Position numbers and translations under genes: made by a program
The notes under the pieces: model-generated
What the model saw: only the letters and a program-made list of their open reading frames with translations
Told to the model about the DNA's origin: nothing
Database searches by the model: none
Assembly: GCA_023014335.1 (NCBI GenBank)
Contig: JAECYW010000030.1
Coordinates: forward strand, 372,001 to 436,000
Length of the DNA: 64,000 bases
Reading direction: 5' to 3'
From: Galerina marginata
Lineage: Eukaryota > Basidiomycota > Agaricomycetes > Agaricales > Galerinaceae
In this document: positions 33,735 to 46,055 of the stretch, in pieces
How positions within the stretch are numbered: position 1 is the stretch's first letter
Layout: each line of letters begins with the position of its first letter

Positions 33735-36196
33735 TCACGGGACGTCGAACATCGGGATGTCAGGTGCTAGATGCGAGGTAAGCAAGTTTTTGAACATTAA
33801 AAACTAGTACTGACCTTGATTGATCCACAATTGGTCGGCGCTGGCCTGGCTTTTTGACATTTTCGGAGGCACGCTGTGCCGAAGGCTAGATGTCTCGAAT
33901 GGATCTGATTCTTCTTGGGACCGAGGAGGTAGTCTGAGGCGAGTTAATGTATCAACTGCTCTGTTCCATAGGCGGAGTGACTGCAAATGAGCTTCGAGAG
34001 TAGGCATAAATGTCAGCCTAAACTACACGTCAGTAAATATTCACGAGCATAGTAGTCTAGTTCTATACCTTTGTGTATTGTACCACGCCAAAGACATGTG
34101 ATGCCATGGCTGCGATCTGGAGAACTTTTGCTCGGGCAGAGATGCGATGTTGGGTGGATGATCCCTTCTGCTCGAGGTCCAGTCGACTGGATAACTCTAG
34201 AGCTTCAAGGTACACCTTTGAACTACAATTTTAAAGGCATCAGTCAAGGCTACCTTTCAATCGGCAAAGCAAAAACCTTTTAGGTACATCCTCAACTGTA
34301 GTCAAGGACTCGGCAAAACGAAGAAGGAAACGAACCGCGCCTTCATCTGACGCCTGGGCCGCTGCGGACCACTTCAAGGGCAGGGTTGAATATCGAAGCC
34401 GCCCTTTTCAGTTTTCCAAGGGTGACATACTCGTGTGCGAGGTCCAGCGACACCAGAACATAGCCTGTAAAATTTCAGCACACTTTCCCTGACAAATTGG
34501 GCTTAGGCTTAATTACCGTCGCTCGTGTAGACAAGCTTTAGGTAAGATAAGTGATATAAATCCGAGAATACGCGCGGATAGCTCTATTCAAATAGGTGTG
34601 AGATTTAGTAGACATCTCGAATGAAAGGCGACGTACGCAGTAGAGATAGGAATTTATCAAAATTATCGAATGCGAGCTTCGACTTGAGATTTGAAGAACC
34701 GTCCGTAGACGGACGAGGAGGCGTCTGGGAGGCGTTGAACGATACGGGTTGGAGCACTAAAAACTTGAAAATCAGATGCCGTCTTTTACTAAAAATCACG
34801 TATCCTCGCTTACCTGCCCGCGTCCGAACCCTCGGCGTCACAGGATTGAGCGCCGCCTTAGATTTTGCAGATGCAGCCTTCCTCGGTGCAGCAGGTACCC
34901 GCTGGCGCGTCGTCCTCGTTTGCTTGGGCGACACTATCCTGCCGACTTTGGGTGATGCAGCTTTCTTGACAGCCTTCGGGCTCGACATTTTCCGGTTCGC
35001 TTTCGGGCTGCCTTCAGGTTTACAGTTCAGGAGCTCCTTCATCGGGCGGCAGGCTTCTTCTGTGCGTTGTGACATGATCAAATGTTGATCTGCATCTGCT
35101 CGTCGGTGGGCGTGAAGGGCGACCCAGAGGTGTCCTGATATTTGATATTGGAGCATATAATGAGATAAGTAAGCATCACGACCAAGCGGCTGATAAAATG
35201 GCATCAGTTTCTCTGTTCAAATATATAAAAAACGGAGGACGAACCACTTTAGTCGCAAGAGTTTCGATCTCTGAACCAATTTCGTCGACATTAACAAAAC
35301 CGAGTGCCGAACACGAATCTTGTTCCTGGTCTCGATAAACAAACTCCATACGTCCAATCAACGTCCTCGCTCTTCTAATAGGCGTTGAGGTTGAAGCCGT
35401 AACTTGATGAAGATCCCGCGGACACCTCCTTTCCGCTGACTCGGCTCCAAGCTGTCGAGCTAACGCTCTAAAAGAGCTCCAAGGGTCCAGCACACCAAGG
35501 TTAATCCCATAGCCACGGTTCTGCGACGGGGACTTGACAGCTGAGAGCAGGGAAACATCTTCAGGCGGCAGAAAAAGCTCACAGGCACCTAGGTAGGACA
35601 CCCTGTCCACTAGAGCGACGAGCTATTTCACGGCAGACGAGGAAGAAGGTCCGAAGAGAACATCGGGGGATAGGGTGTTGCTCTGGGTTGTGATCCCTGA
35701 TGAAGCAAAGGGGAAGGTATAGATTGCTTGCTTGAAAGCGTTATACGCATTCTGGAAAATAATTTCATGATGTTAGCGCCAATCCACAACCTCCCAAGGT
35801 ACACAGAGAGAGAGAGAGAGAGACAATGAAATAGAGACCCACCTTACGGTCACCGTTCTTGGAATAGCACACCGCCAGCTGCTCCGACGAAACAACTGGT
35901 CTTCCAGCTGCGTCCACTCCTTCTCGCGAGCTTCATTCGGCGTTGCCTGTTCCAGCCGGGGCAGTCGGAGGGCTTTACTACCGAAGACACACGATTCCAC
36001 GAGAAAGGGGACAGCATTGCCGTATCTCAGAGCCTGGTACAAAGAGCCTGCCAAATTATAAAAGGCTCCCGAAATGCACCGGGTGTAATCTGCCGCATGT
36101 ATGATACGTCTAACATAAGTCATCAGCCACTTTGCTTAAAAGGCGGAGAAGGAAGTACCTATTCCTACTGTCCAAAAACAGATCGTCGTCGCCCAT
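33735..36196 (-). pseudogene. ESP1: separase internal fragment, frameshifted and nonsense-mutated
   Basis: Consecutive minus-strand exons read like the helical (TPR-like) middle of fungal separase, the protease that cleaves cohesin at anaphase. Landmarks are RCISGAFYNLAGSLYQA, RRARTLIGRMEF, WVALHAHRRAD, SHVFGVVQYTK and SLRLWNRAVDTLTRL. The C50 protease domain with its His/Cys dyad is nowhere in the window, and several hundred N-terminal residues are also missing. The frame changes near 35885 inside CYSKNGDRK, consistent with loss of ~4 bases. A TAG lies in frame at 35623-35625 (after SSSAVK). Intron borders are largely kept, so this came from genomic DNA rather than mRNA. An (AG)9 run at 35805-35823 lies in an intron. 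Confidence 0.7.
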
Positions 36197-36380
36197 CGCT
36201 CGCTCGGTTTTCTATGGCTCGGGGAGTTTTCTGCAGTCATGACGATACAGCACCAGTAGAGGAGACAGACGATTATGACGAATATCTACAGCGGATAGCA
36301 ATTATATAGAGAGAGTAGAGAAAAATATGGAAAGGGCTTACGCGATCTCGTATATTTATCTCGCGTGTACTTCGCGAGGG
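36197..36380. other. junction between separase remnant and SPT6
   Basis: Only ~185 bp separate the two gene pieces. Nothing else was recognised. Confidence 0.4.
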
Positions 36381-39300
36381 CTAAGACCGACGGGGTATCA
36401 CGTCCGTACGCCTCTCATCGTCCCTCAGACCCAACGTTAGTCGTTTTTGGTCATGATGAGCCTCGAATAAGCTGATCGCAAACTCATCCAGGTTGAGCTC
36501 GAGCAACTTCCTGTTTTTATCTTTGTCGCTCATGATGGCTGTAACCACCTGGGAGGGGTGCTCGTCGTGGATGTCTTCCTCGTCGAGTTCAAGAGCATCC
36601 GTGGCCATTTTCCGAGCAAGCTCGTAATCCTCCGGATGAATGCGTGTATCGTCCAATGGGTCTGGGGCATTTTCATCATCTGGTCGGTATTTACCGCCTT
36701 TGTCCCGATCCTGTATAACCCGCAAAAATCCTGTCGCGTTCAAAAAGATTTTTGTTGTAAGTAAGCCCGCTTTGATGAACTGGTCACGGTTGACCAGAGT
36801 GCCCCCCTGGAGAGAGTTTGAAAAATGAGTGCCGTTAACAATGAAATGGCACTCCACGAACCTGTGCGGCTATTTTCTTGACCAGGACTTGAGCTTTGCG
36901 AGGGCCCAAACCACAGACAAAGGGAAGAAGGTGCTGGTAATATGGATCCGTTACAGCACGGTTGATATCCACCCCAACCTTATTGGTTACATCGACAAGT
37001 ACTTGTTCAAAGGCAGTGAGCAGTTTCTCCTTAGGAACCTATAGACAGGTAAGAAAGCTGAACAGGCAAATGGGCGAGTAAGTAAGGGACGTACGAGATG
37101 TTGATTTTCCTCGTCAAAAGATATTGCAGTAATATCAGCCCCAAGAGCAGCAAATTCATTCAACGGACTTTGGACATAGCGAGCCAAGCCAACGCAATAC
37201 TTCGCAGTTGGTGAAAGTGCACTGAATTCATCCGACGCTCGTTTGCTATGTTGATAGATGCGTGCAACGTCATCGTTAACGTAAATGGCTGGAATGTCAA
37301 ATACTTCCTCGGCTGCGGCTGGCTGTCCCCAGGCAGTCTCTTCTTGATTTTGCCCATTCGAACCTCGGAATATTTCTTTAACTAGATGCATCAACTTCAA
37401 TGTAGCAACGCTGAAACCGCCGACAACGGCGACATCGGGCTTCCGTCGCACCAACAGGTCTTTGAACTCGTCCCTGTTGTCCATGTCGTGAAGGTTGTCG
37501 ATTTTGGTATGTTCCCGCATTCGCCCTGCCTCATCGACAAAGACGACAGTGATGGCATCTTTGTGCGGATCGCCTTTCCCCCATGAAATAGCGAGCACTG
37601 AACATGCTGATTCCCCGTATTTGAGTTCACGTGTCAAGAACGGCGCCACGTCAACCCGCTGTAAATCGTTAGCAATCACAAATCCACCGAATACTTCAAC
37701 ACCTACCTGCCGAAGGAGATCGCTGGAACGAGCGCCAAGGACATCTTCGACCTCTTCACGAATGTATTCCCTGGTCCATTTTATCCCAGCAGGAATTAAA
37801 TGTTGCTGGATGACCTCTTGAACAACAAGCGAACGTTCTGCGTTCCATGCCTTGGCAGAATCACTGAAACTATCAGAAGAAATCGCGTCAAGAAGCCGAC
37901 GCTCTAATCCTGCCTTGGAGTCGGGAGGAATAAAAATCGAGACAGTCACCAGATGGTCAGCTTCTGCAGCTAGGATATGTAGAAATTGGGGGGTATCTAG
38001 CATGTCGTTGATAGGCTTCTGCAACAAGTACTTGAAATTCTATAACAAACTAATCAGGAACAGAAGGGACACATCTAAATTACGAAGAACGCTCACGAAA
38101 TAGGGATGACTGTCATCGATTTTGGTAATACCTCGCTCCGTTGGTTCGACAGTAATTCGCGCATCTTCCCTGAAAATTTTGCGTACGTGGTTGCGGAGGA
38201 GAGGGCCCTTCCCGAGTTCAGTAGATAGAATCATCCGCGCTCGTCGAAGCAGCTCCTCCGCCGTCTGTGCTTTGCTCGGATCAGAGTCTGCAAATTGCTC
38301 TGCATATGCGACTGGGTTGAGATCGACGTCGTCAACGAAGTGAACATGTTGCGAAGCCAAGAAGTTCAAAACAACCTGATGTGGCGGAAGTCCGAAATTC
38401 TAGCACACAACTGTAAGTATTGGTTTCTGCTTGAAAAAAGGTGGTTTAAAATTTCTCACGTCGGCCAGTTTGGAAACAATGCTCTTCTTTGCAACCTCAT
38501 AGGCGGAGATACGACTGGGCATCTTCCGTTTTTGCGCAGTTTCAGGTTCCTCGTCGTCATGAAAGCGAAATTCAGTCGCGGAGTCTTGCTTTTTATCTTT
38601 ATATTTCATCGATAGCCATTCCGTAGCGTCAGCGACAACCTCGACGCTGTCAATCTGGGGTTGTATCTCGTCTTCGTAATACTCGTCCTTGACCTGAAGC
38701 CGCTCATAGGATATGGACAAAGCCCTGCGGCGCTCCAGAAGGGACCTATACCTCTGGCCAAGGGAATTAATTCGCCATAGTTCTGGGAGTTTCAAAAGTT
38801 CGACACGAGATCGGATGTCACGGGCGTCAAAGTGACTGATATAATCACGTTTATGAGCCCAAATATACGGAACTTCGTATTCCTCAACAAAGAGTTGACG
38901 AAGAGTGTAAGTCACCGCCAAAACAAGGGCGCCTTGAAGGTGCTGATAGACGCCATCAGGCATAAAAAAGTCTTTGTTCTTCTGAAAAGATAGGCGCTGA
39001 GTAACCCACATCGCAGCGTCTCCGAGGTCCTCTTCTGTCAGCTTAGTATGAGCAGACAAAGACGTGGTTTGCGAAAGGGATGAGGTGGCCAGTTGCATTC
39101 GCTCAGGAATGTCCAGTGCACGAATGAGATCATCATCTTCCGTCAGCATTCGCTTCCGTATCTCTGAGGGCTCAAATACCTAAGAGAACATGGATAAGGG
39201 GGAAAATAATGAGAAAAATATATCTCCTTACATCCTGATATTTCATCTCAGGTTTGTATTGTTCTTCCTCGAGGTCAGCGTCGTCGTCACCGACCAAAGC

Positions 39301-40148
39301 CCAGTCGTATTCATGGCCGTCCCCGAATACGTCGTGTATCTCATCCCAGGCACTGAAAAGAGACGACCAGGCATTAGCAGATAACCGTATCAAATAGAAG
39401 CAAAAACATACTTCGCGTCAATTCCAGCTAACTCTGGACGAACCCTTGCTCTCTTACGGCGGAACTGCTCTTGTTTCTTCTCCTGCCTCCTAGCCTCACG
39501 CGCCTCCTCGTTCATAGTAATGCCTTCCTCCTCCTCGCTGTACTCGATGAAGTCGTCCGAAAGATCCTCGTCGTCTTCATCCCCACGGCGTTCGTCATCC
39601 CAGATCTTCCCAATATCAGGAGCTTCGTGCATGCCATCATCATTGTCTAGGTCATCCTCGGATGATTCAACAACTGCTTGTCGTTTGGAGGAAGAAGCCG
39701 CTGGAGGAGATTCTGACTCGCGATGACGGAGGCGAGTGAGGCGACTCTTCCTTTTGAATGCACCCCCAGTATTCTCTTCCAGCAGTTCAAGGTCGTCCTC
39801 TTCCAATGTTTCGTCTTCTAAAGAAGGGAGTTGATTGATCCTAAGGAGGTTCAAAAAAACGGAAACGGACTTACCACGATGGTGTCTTTTTCTTCGTTTC
39901 CTGCGCTTGCGTGGGGCTTCGTCCTCGTCTTCTTCCTCGTCTTCCTCGTCCTCTACAATAAAGCCCTCCCGCACCCGACGTGCCTCATCCTCATCATCTT
40001 CTCCTTCTTCCGAACTGTCGTCTGTGACGCCAGGCATGGTCGCATCACCTTCAGCCTCTTCATCCTCTTGACCTGAGCCCTGCATGGGGTCATCAGCATC
40101 GTTTACGTGGTCTCGAGACATTGCTACGTCGGGGTCTGGGGAGGACAT
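36381..40148 (-). CDS. SPT6: transcription elongation factor Spt6, lacking S1 and SH2 domains
   Basis: Spt6 is a histone chaperone and elongation factor that rides with RNA polymerase II. The minus-strand gene has ~9 exons that splice cleanly, for example an in-frame 54-bp intron around 39840-39890. In order: a long Asp/Glu-rich N-terminus with [10 protein letters not shown], an IWDDER-containing segment, the helical core, the YqgF-like domain (VLAISWG, VVGGFSV), a helix-hairpin-helix motif ([16 protein letters not shown]) and a DLD-like segment ([18 protein letters not shown]). It ends ~17 residues later at 36381. The normal continuation (S1 domain, then tandem SH2 that binds the polymerase linker) is not found downstream. 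The product would be about 1,100 residues against ~1,400-1,500 usual. The start MSSPDPD at 40148 is 70-odd bp from the divergent deaminase gene. Confidence 0.85.
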
Positions 40149-40216
40149 GATGGAGGCGAGTTTCAAGTTGTTGTTGAGGCGATCTCGACCACATAAAGTT
40201 TACGACTTTGCTTACA
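40149..40216. promoter_or_regulatory. short divergent promoter SPT6 / deaminase
   Basis: The two start regions face away from each other with only ~70 bp between them, so regulation is probably shared. No TATA box was seen. Confidence 0.4.
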
Positions 40217-40815
40217 TAATGCACCTTTATGGCTTTCAATCATCCTGTAGTACGTTCGCTGCAAGCTTGCAACGGTTTATGCTTATATTATGGATAGGAC
40301 GACCTGCATACCGAGCATCTTCGCATTGCCATCGCAGAAGCTCAGAAAGCTATTCCCACTCCACTGCTTTCTGTGTCGGATGTGCGCTGGTAGTCAACTT
40401 ACCCGTTGATGGGTTCGCACCTGTCGTCCTTGCCACAGGCTATTCCAGAGAACTTCCCGGAAACACTCATGCAGAGGCAAATGCATTGTTCAAGGCCAAG
40501 AGTCTTTCCTCTGATCAGCTCACCTCGCTCTTTCCACTAAATACACCCAGAGATGACATGATGGCTCACATAGACGTCTATACTACGCTCGAGCCATGCT
40601 CTGTAAGGACCTCCGGGCTCGCCCCTTGTACCGATGCTCTCATTGCATTCAGGGTTAAGCGATGTTTCATTGGCGCTGGTGAACCGGATGACTTCGTCAA
40701 ATGTGAAGGTGCTCGAAAGTTGCAAGATGCAGGGATTGAGGTGATCTGGCTAAAGGGCTCAGAAGCTGAGTGTCTTGCCATCGCTCGCCGCGGCCACGAG
40801 CCGAAGGATGACTAG
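40217..40815 (+). pseudogene. DRAP/RibD-type deaminase with apparent frameshift
   Basis: The distal part is a clear cytidine-deaminase-fold protein of the riboflavin-pathway (RibD/Rib2) type. It has the zinc site and proton shuttle in THAEANAL, then TLEPCSVRTSGLAPC with the two zinc Cys, and ends RRGHEPKDD. Upstream, a good match continues as HLRIAIAEAQKAIPTP, but in a different frame. The switch to STAFCVGCALVV occurs near 40348-40355 and looks like loss of one base, with no splice pair to explain it. An upstream intron (GTACGT, 40253) is likely. Zinc-ligand residues are all intact, so the lesion is recent, or it is a sequencing error. The gene is divergent from SPT6. Confidence 0.6.
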
Positions 40816-40889
40816 GATATCATTTCACGGCGACGAAGACGGCTAGGATTCGTCCTACACTATCGTAATCCGAGAGCCGCTTGTACACT

Positions 40890-43800
40890 ATGCAGGACAG
40901 GGGATGCTTTGGGATCGCAAACCCAGATGTCGGATACCTTGGGGTTTCTTTTTTGTTAGGGCGGCGCTGCAATGTCGTTTGTGGATGTTTCCTTATATCA
41001 GATATCGCGTTTCACCTTACTGCTACGAAACCCCACAAACGGCATCCGCCACTCGACTTGGATACTTGCTCTATCAAGGCATTACATTCAATATATAATG
41101 TAAACCATGTAGAGGACGTCCTTCCATCATTCGCCATTCAAGAAGGTGTCCTTTCAAGATCCGCAGATGTGGATACACTCTATGTTCAGCATGTCCTTAT
41201 TAATTGCAAAACTGATATATCCATCTCTCGTCTTCGCCAGGCCTGGGAATGGGTGGCTGAACGCCAGCAGATCTTGAGGTACCTATTTGCTTTCACTTCC
41301 ATATTTTGCCAGATCTGACCGCCAAATAGGACCGTCTTCCATTTTGGTCGGACCTTGCATCAAGTGGTGCTTAAGCCGGAGTCGTGCAGTTTAAATTGGG
41401 AAAGCAAAGAAACCACTGTACTTCCCGATTCAGAGTCCTTTCGTCAGTTTTTCCTATCCCGCGAAGCTCCTGCTATAGCGAGGAAGATTAACCAGTCCAT
41501 CTCCACTGCGCCGCCATATCAACTATCCGTGTATCCATCGGAGAAGCAGAACTTCGTGGCTTTATCCATCCACCATGCCCTATTTGACGGCATTTCACTT
41601 CCGCAGCTTTTTCTTCAAGTTGAACAACACTACCTTGGGTTCTCATCCTGCCCCGATACTCCTGCATCAGAAATCCTTCAGTACATTTCTGCAATAGATC
41701 TTGATGAGGCCGAAAAGTTCTGGAGGGAATACTTCGATGGTTTCACGTGGCCGCGAGCACTTTTGTTATCACAGCCGTCTCAGTCGACCAACAGAATGGT
41801 TCTCGATTTTAAAATCCCCCTTTCGACACTCAAAAAATCCTCCTCGTTACATCAGGTAACCGTGCAAGCTCTTTTCACTTGTGCGTTTGCCCATCTTCTT
41901 GCGTCCAAAGTTTATCGACGCAAGGATGTTGTCTTCGGGGTAGGTTATATTGTCCTTCTGATATTCACGAGCTGACCATTAGCGACAGGTCCTTCGGTCC
42001 GGTCGACTACTGCCGGTTGACCGCATCGAAGATGCAATACTTCCGTTAGTAGCTATTCTTCCAGTGCGCGTATGCTTCGAAGATCCGCAAGTGTCGTTGC
42101 AAACGATCCAAGAGGGAATAAGTTCAACTATCGAATACGAACACTTACCTCTGGGGAAAATGCAGGGGTGGATCAGACCGGGGAATCCCCTATTTGATAT
42201 ACTTTTCTCCGTATCTGTTAACGTATTACCAGAGAGCAACGTGTGGGACGTCATTGAAAGTGAACCTCCGGAAGCCGATGTGAGTAATCATAGAGACATT
42301 GGCAAACTTATATTGATGTACCTAGTATCCTCTTGCTGTGGAGGTCGTCCTGAACCCACGGACGGATTCCATCCTCGTACAAGCTGCATGGATAACTGAA
42401 TCTCCTCCAAACTGGCTTCACGAACTTGAGGACGTGGTTCATTCCCTCGCGGTTAACCCGACGTTGTATCTTTCTCAGTCGCTCGACGACCTCTCATACA
42501 CGGCTTCTGGACTTGATTGCTTCAACGGGACGCAAGAGTCCAAATCCGAGAACGACAAAATCGCAGATGCCAACCCTATGATACTCCGAATTCTGCAAAC
42601 AACCGTCAGCAATTTCTTTGGGTTCGATCCTACAATCGTAACCGCTTCCACCTCATTGATATCGATGGGTTTGGATTCTATAAAGTCAATCGGCCTCGCT
42701 AAAGCCATTACAAAGGAGGGCCTGCCGGTAACATCAACGGAAATACTACGTAATTCTACTCTACAACAGTTGGCCAACCACATAAATGCCAAAAATTCTC
42801 ATCCTGACGACGATCAAATCCAGCCTGTTATTGGCCTCCACCCAGATGTCCTCGCAGAGATTAACGCAGTCCACATGAAACTTTTGGACCACGACATAGT
42901 CGAATTTTTTCCAACTACTGCTTTACAAGCTGGCATGTTGTCACAGGTATATACATTTTACTTTCTCCCAAAATTGGCCAATTGTACTGAATTTTTTGAA
43001 GACAGTGAGTTCGAAGGGTGAACTTTATGTCCACGCTTTCCCTTTACCCATGCCTGATTTTGTTGACGCGGACCGCCTCTTTTGGGCTTGGAGCAAAGTT
43101 GTCGCGTCATTCTCTATATGCGCTGAGTACCTTTGCCAACGCGGCTTGGCAAATACACTGCATGGTTACTGACGCCTGGTTCAGTATTTCTTTGACCTTC
43201 GAGGGGTCCAACGAAACAAATCTCTTGACCGTAGCTGCCGTGGACAGGGGGAAAGGATGTAGTCGAGGAAGGCGAATTGGTTTATATATTCGCATTCTCT
43301 TGAGCCAATATGTAATCCCTGCTTTTTCCTGGCGAAGAAAGTGGGGTAGCAGGTCGTGGAACTGAGTCGAAATGATAACAGGAAGGTCCCGGTAGAAGGC
43401 ATCTAAGGTGTGACTGAGTTTACCAACCGATATGCCATCATATAAGGCGTGATGCATCACCAGGACAAGGCGGGAGGACCCATCCTGGAATGTGAATAGT
43501 CGTAACCAACGAGGAGGTTGTTTAAAGCTTGTTTCGTCCTCGATTTTTATGGATCCTAGGAACGATTGTAATTCGAGTTTGTAGCTCTCCGAATTGTCAG
43601 AATCCACCGAAACCTCCGACCAGTCAAGAGTAGCTTCGGAATGCACGGCTTGTACCCAGATGCCCGATTCCGTTGCAAAGTGGAATGACGTTCGCAAGAT
43701 ACCAGGGAAGCTGATGTCGTTTTTGGACACACTGTCTCAGGACGAAGTATACCTGGTGCGGAGAATGTTATTGGACCTGTACTTGTAACACGTTTCGCCT

Positions 43801-46055
43801 CTTTATGTGTTCCTTTAACTGAATGTTCTCCCTTGCAGAACACCATTCCTTGCTGCGTTCGACTAGAAGCCAACATGAGCAACTTAGACCTTTTGAGATC
43901 CATCCACCAAGGAAACCTCGACGGCCTTCTGTGGCAGCAAGCCTCGGTCCGTACCATACAAAAGGCGCTCGGTGTTGATAGTCTATGGGATTCTTTGTTC
44001 CTGTTTCAGCCCGCGCAACTCAGCGAAATTGATGAATCTCCCAACTGGACTTTCGAGGAAAAGGCTGCCATTAGCGAAGTCAAAATTCAGGTGAATTGTT
44101 TGTGCATTTAAGTTCACAGGAGGATTACTCAAGCAATGTAATACAGTACCCCCTCAACGTTGAGATGCTGCATCATGACTCCGGCATCACTGTCAAATGC
44201 GCATCACGGCCAGATTACATCGGCCAGCTTGATCTAAATGGCATCGCTGAGGAGTTACACAAATCCATCCAACATATTTTATGCGATCCTTATGGCCGCG
44301 TCACCGATGATATTTCGATATTTCCGAGAAATGCGACCTTTTCTTATGATAGTCGGGAGGATATGGTGGAACACCCGCCCAAGATCGGATCCAGGACTGG
44401 TTTAACTGCGTCGGTCGACTCTTTTCGCTTCCAATCGATACTCGTGGCTTTGACAGGTTCTCCAATTTCTTCCATCAAACCGGAGACGCCCCTTGTCGCC
44501 CTGGGTATCGACTCCATAATGGCTATCCAAATTGTTGGAAAGTTCAGGAAAGCTGGGGTAAAAATCACTGCCAGTGATGTTGTTAGTAGTAGAACTGTCG
44601 GTGATATGCTCGGGAAAATCAAATCTCTAGAAAGCGGTTCGATTGGCGAAACGGTTGCAACAGAGGAGATTCCAGATGAAGAGAAGGCTGCGGTTTGCTT
44701 GAAGCTGGGTGTCAACGCAGAAAAAATTGAATCCATCTGTCATGCATCCTCAGGAATGAAGTGGCTTATCGGAGCTTGGCAGAAGAGCTTGGGAACTCGT
44801 TTCCATCCCGTCTTCGCCTATCGACTGCCCGATGAAATCGATGTGACAAGGATGGAGGCTGCCTGGGCTTCCTTGGTTCAGCGACATCCCGTCCTAAGAT
44901 CCACATTTGCGTGTCCGCGAGGTTATGAAACCCCGCGGCTCGTCGTATTCAAGACAGTGGACAAGTCATGGTCGGAAGAGTATGTTGCTGAAGACGCGAT
45001 GATCTTCCCCCGGATGAAAGCCCTTCTGTCGAATCCCGCCCCAGTATCATCACCTCCTGCTCGAGCACTGCCTCTCCGTTCCAGCCGACACCTTTACTTC
45101 ATTTTGCATCTTCATCACTTCCAGTACGACGCATGGAGCCTGCAATTGTTGATTTATGAATTATCTTGCCTGTACAGAAATTCACAGGCAGCAGTTTCAA
45201 ACAAACTACAAAAATTTCTGGACTACTACGGGCCCAATCCTATGCATCTAACACAGCAGCGACGCTATTGGCAGAGTTGTTTCGTTTCGGGATTTAAGCC
45301 GTCGCTTTTCCCGACTCTGAAACTCAACACCACGCCCCAACTTGTGCAGAGGATCGTCCGAACGAATACCGCGAGCATACCCGACGCTTCAAAGTGCGCA
45401 GAACAGGCACGGTCCCTTGACGTCTCTCTGAACTCCGTCTTCCTAGCATGCTGGGCAATCATACAAGGGCAGATGTCGTCTTCGCCGTCTTCAACTTTCG
45501 GCTTGTGGCATTCCGGTAGAACGGGCGGAATGGAAGATGTAGCAAACCTAGCTGTTCCTTGCATGAATGTCCTCCCTATGCACATCCCCGCTGTCGATGA
45601 AAAAGACGTCCTTGGAGTCGCTAAACGGGTTCAGAGGGACTTACATCGGCGCACATCTGTGATTGAACAAAGTGATCTTGTCCTTGTGCACCGTTGGGTA
45701 GGCTTTGAAAACACGCCGATTTGCAACGTTTTCATTAATATAGTCAAGGTGGCCATAGACGCCTCCTTCAGCGATCCCTTACTCCAGCCAATAGATGTGA
45801 GTATTTGTGTTGTATAATAATGCAGAGTCTAATGTATAACAGGCTCCTTACTTTGTCCCCGATCAAGTCGACTTTGACAGAAGCACCATGGACAAGCTGG
45901 CAATCACGCAACTCATCCAAGACGATCTTATGATAGACATTGCGGTGATAGACAGGTCAGACAGCGTCATGATGTCAATCGACGCATCTGCCTCGATGAT
46001 GGATGAAATGCAAGCCGACTCCTTGATATGCCGTTGGGCGGATACGAGTCGTTGA
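40890..46055 (+). pseudogene. ferrichrome-type NRPS, C-T-C-T-C part with inverted C domain
   Basis: This is the C-terminal part of a large siderophore peptide synthetase. In order: condensation domain 1 (VLPSFAIQEGVL; active site HHALFDG; 41.1-42.5 kb), thiolation domain (MGLDSIKSIG), condensation domain 2 (from FFPTTALQAGML at ~42.9 kb), thiolation domain (LGIDSIMAIQ), and condensation domain 3 (HHFQYDA; Gly of the motif is Ala). Introns at ~41279, 41940, 42281, 42948, 43780, 44092 and 45797 splice in frame. Within condensation domain 2 the piece 43113-43706 lies on the opposite strand, so its HHALYDG active site is not in the plus-strand message and the frame hits a stop. The repeated T-C tail and linker style match basidiomycete ferrichrome synthetases. 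No adenylation domain precedes it; one lies at 50.6 kb. Not functional as arranged. Confidence 0.75.
43113..43706 (-). other. 594-bp inverted segment inside condensation domain 2
   Basis: The minus strand carries 198 uninterrupted codons of condensation-domain sequence, from PGILRTSFHF to KVLSAYR, including HHALYDG. It fits exactly between the plus-strand pieces ending WSKVVASF (43112) and starting EADVVFGH (43707). Both edges fall on codon boundaries. A 3-base inverted match, TTC at 43110-43112 and GAA at 43707-43709, marks the breakpoints. Confidence 0.85.

Noticed and set aside
34621..35088. 155-codon plus-strand open frame
   Set aside because: It is antisense to the separase-like exons, whose minus-strand reading matches the family and splices with its neighbours.
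39520..40076. Ser-rich plus-strand open frames opposite the SPT6 N-terminus
   Set aside because: They are the antisense shadow of the Asp/Glu-rich coding stretch of SPT6.
43018..43365. Plus-strand open frame across the inverted NRPS segment
   Set aside because: It is the antisense of the condensation-domain codons that lie on the minus strand there.
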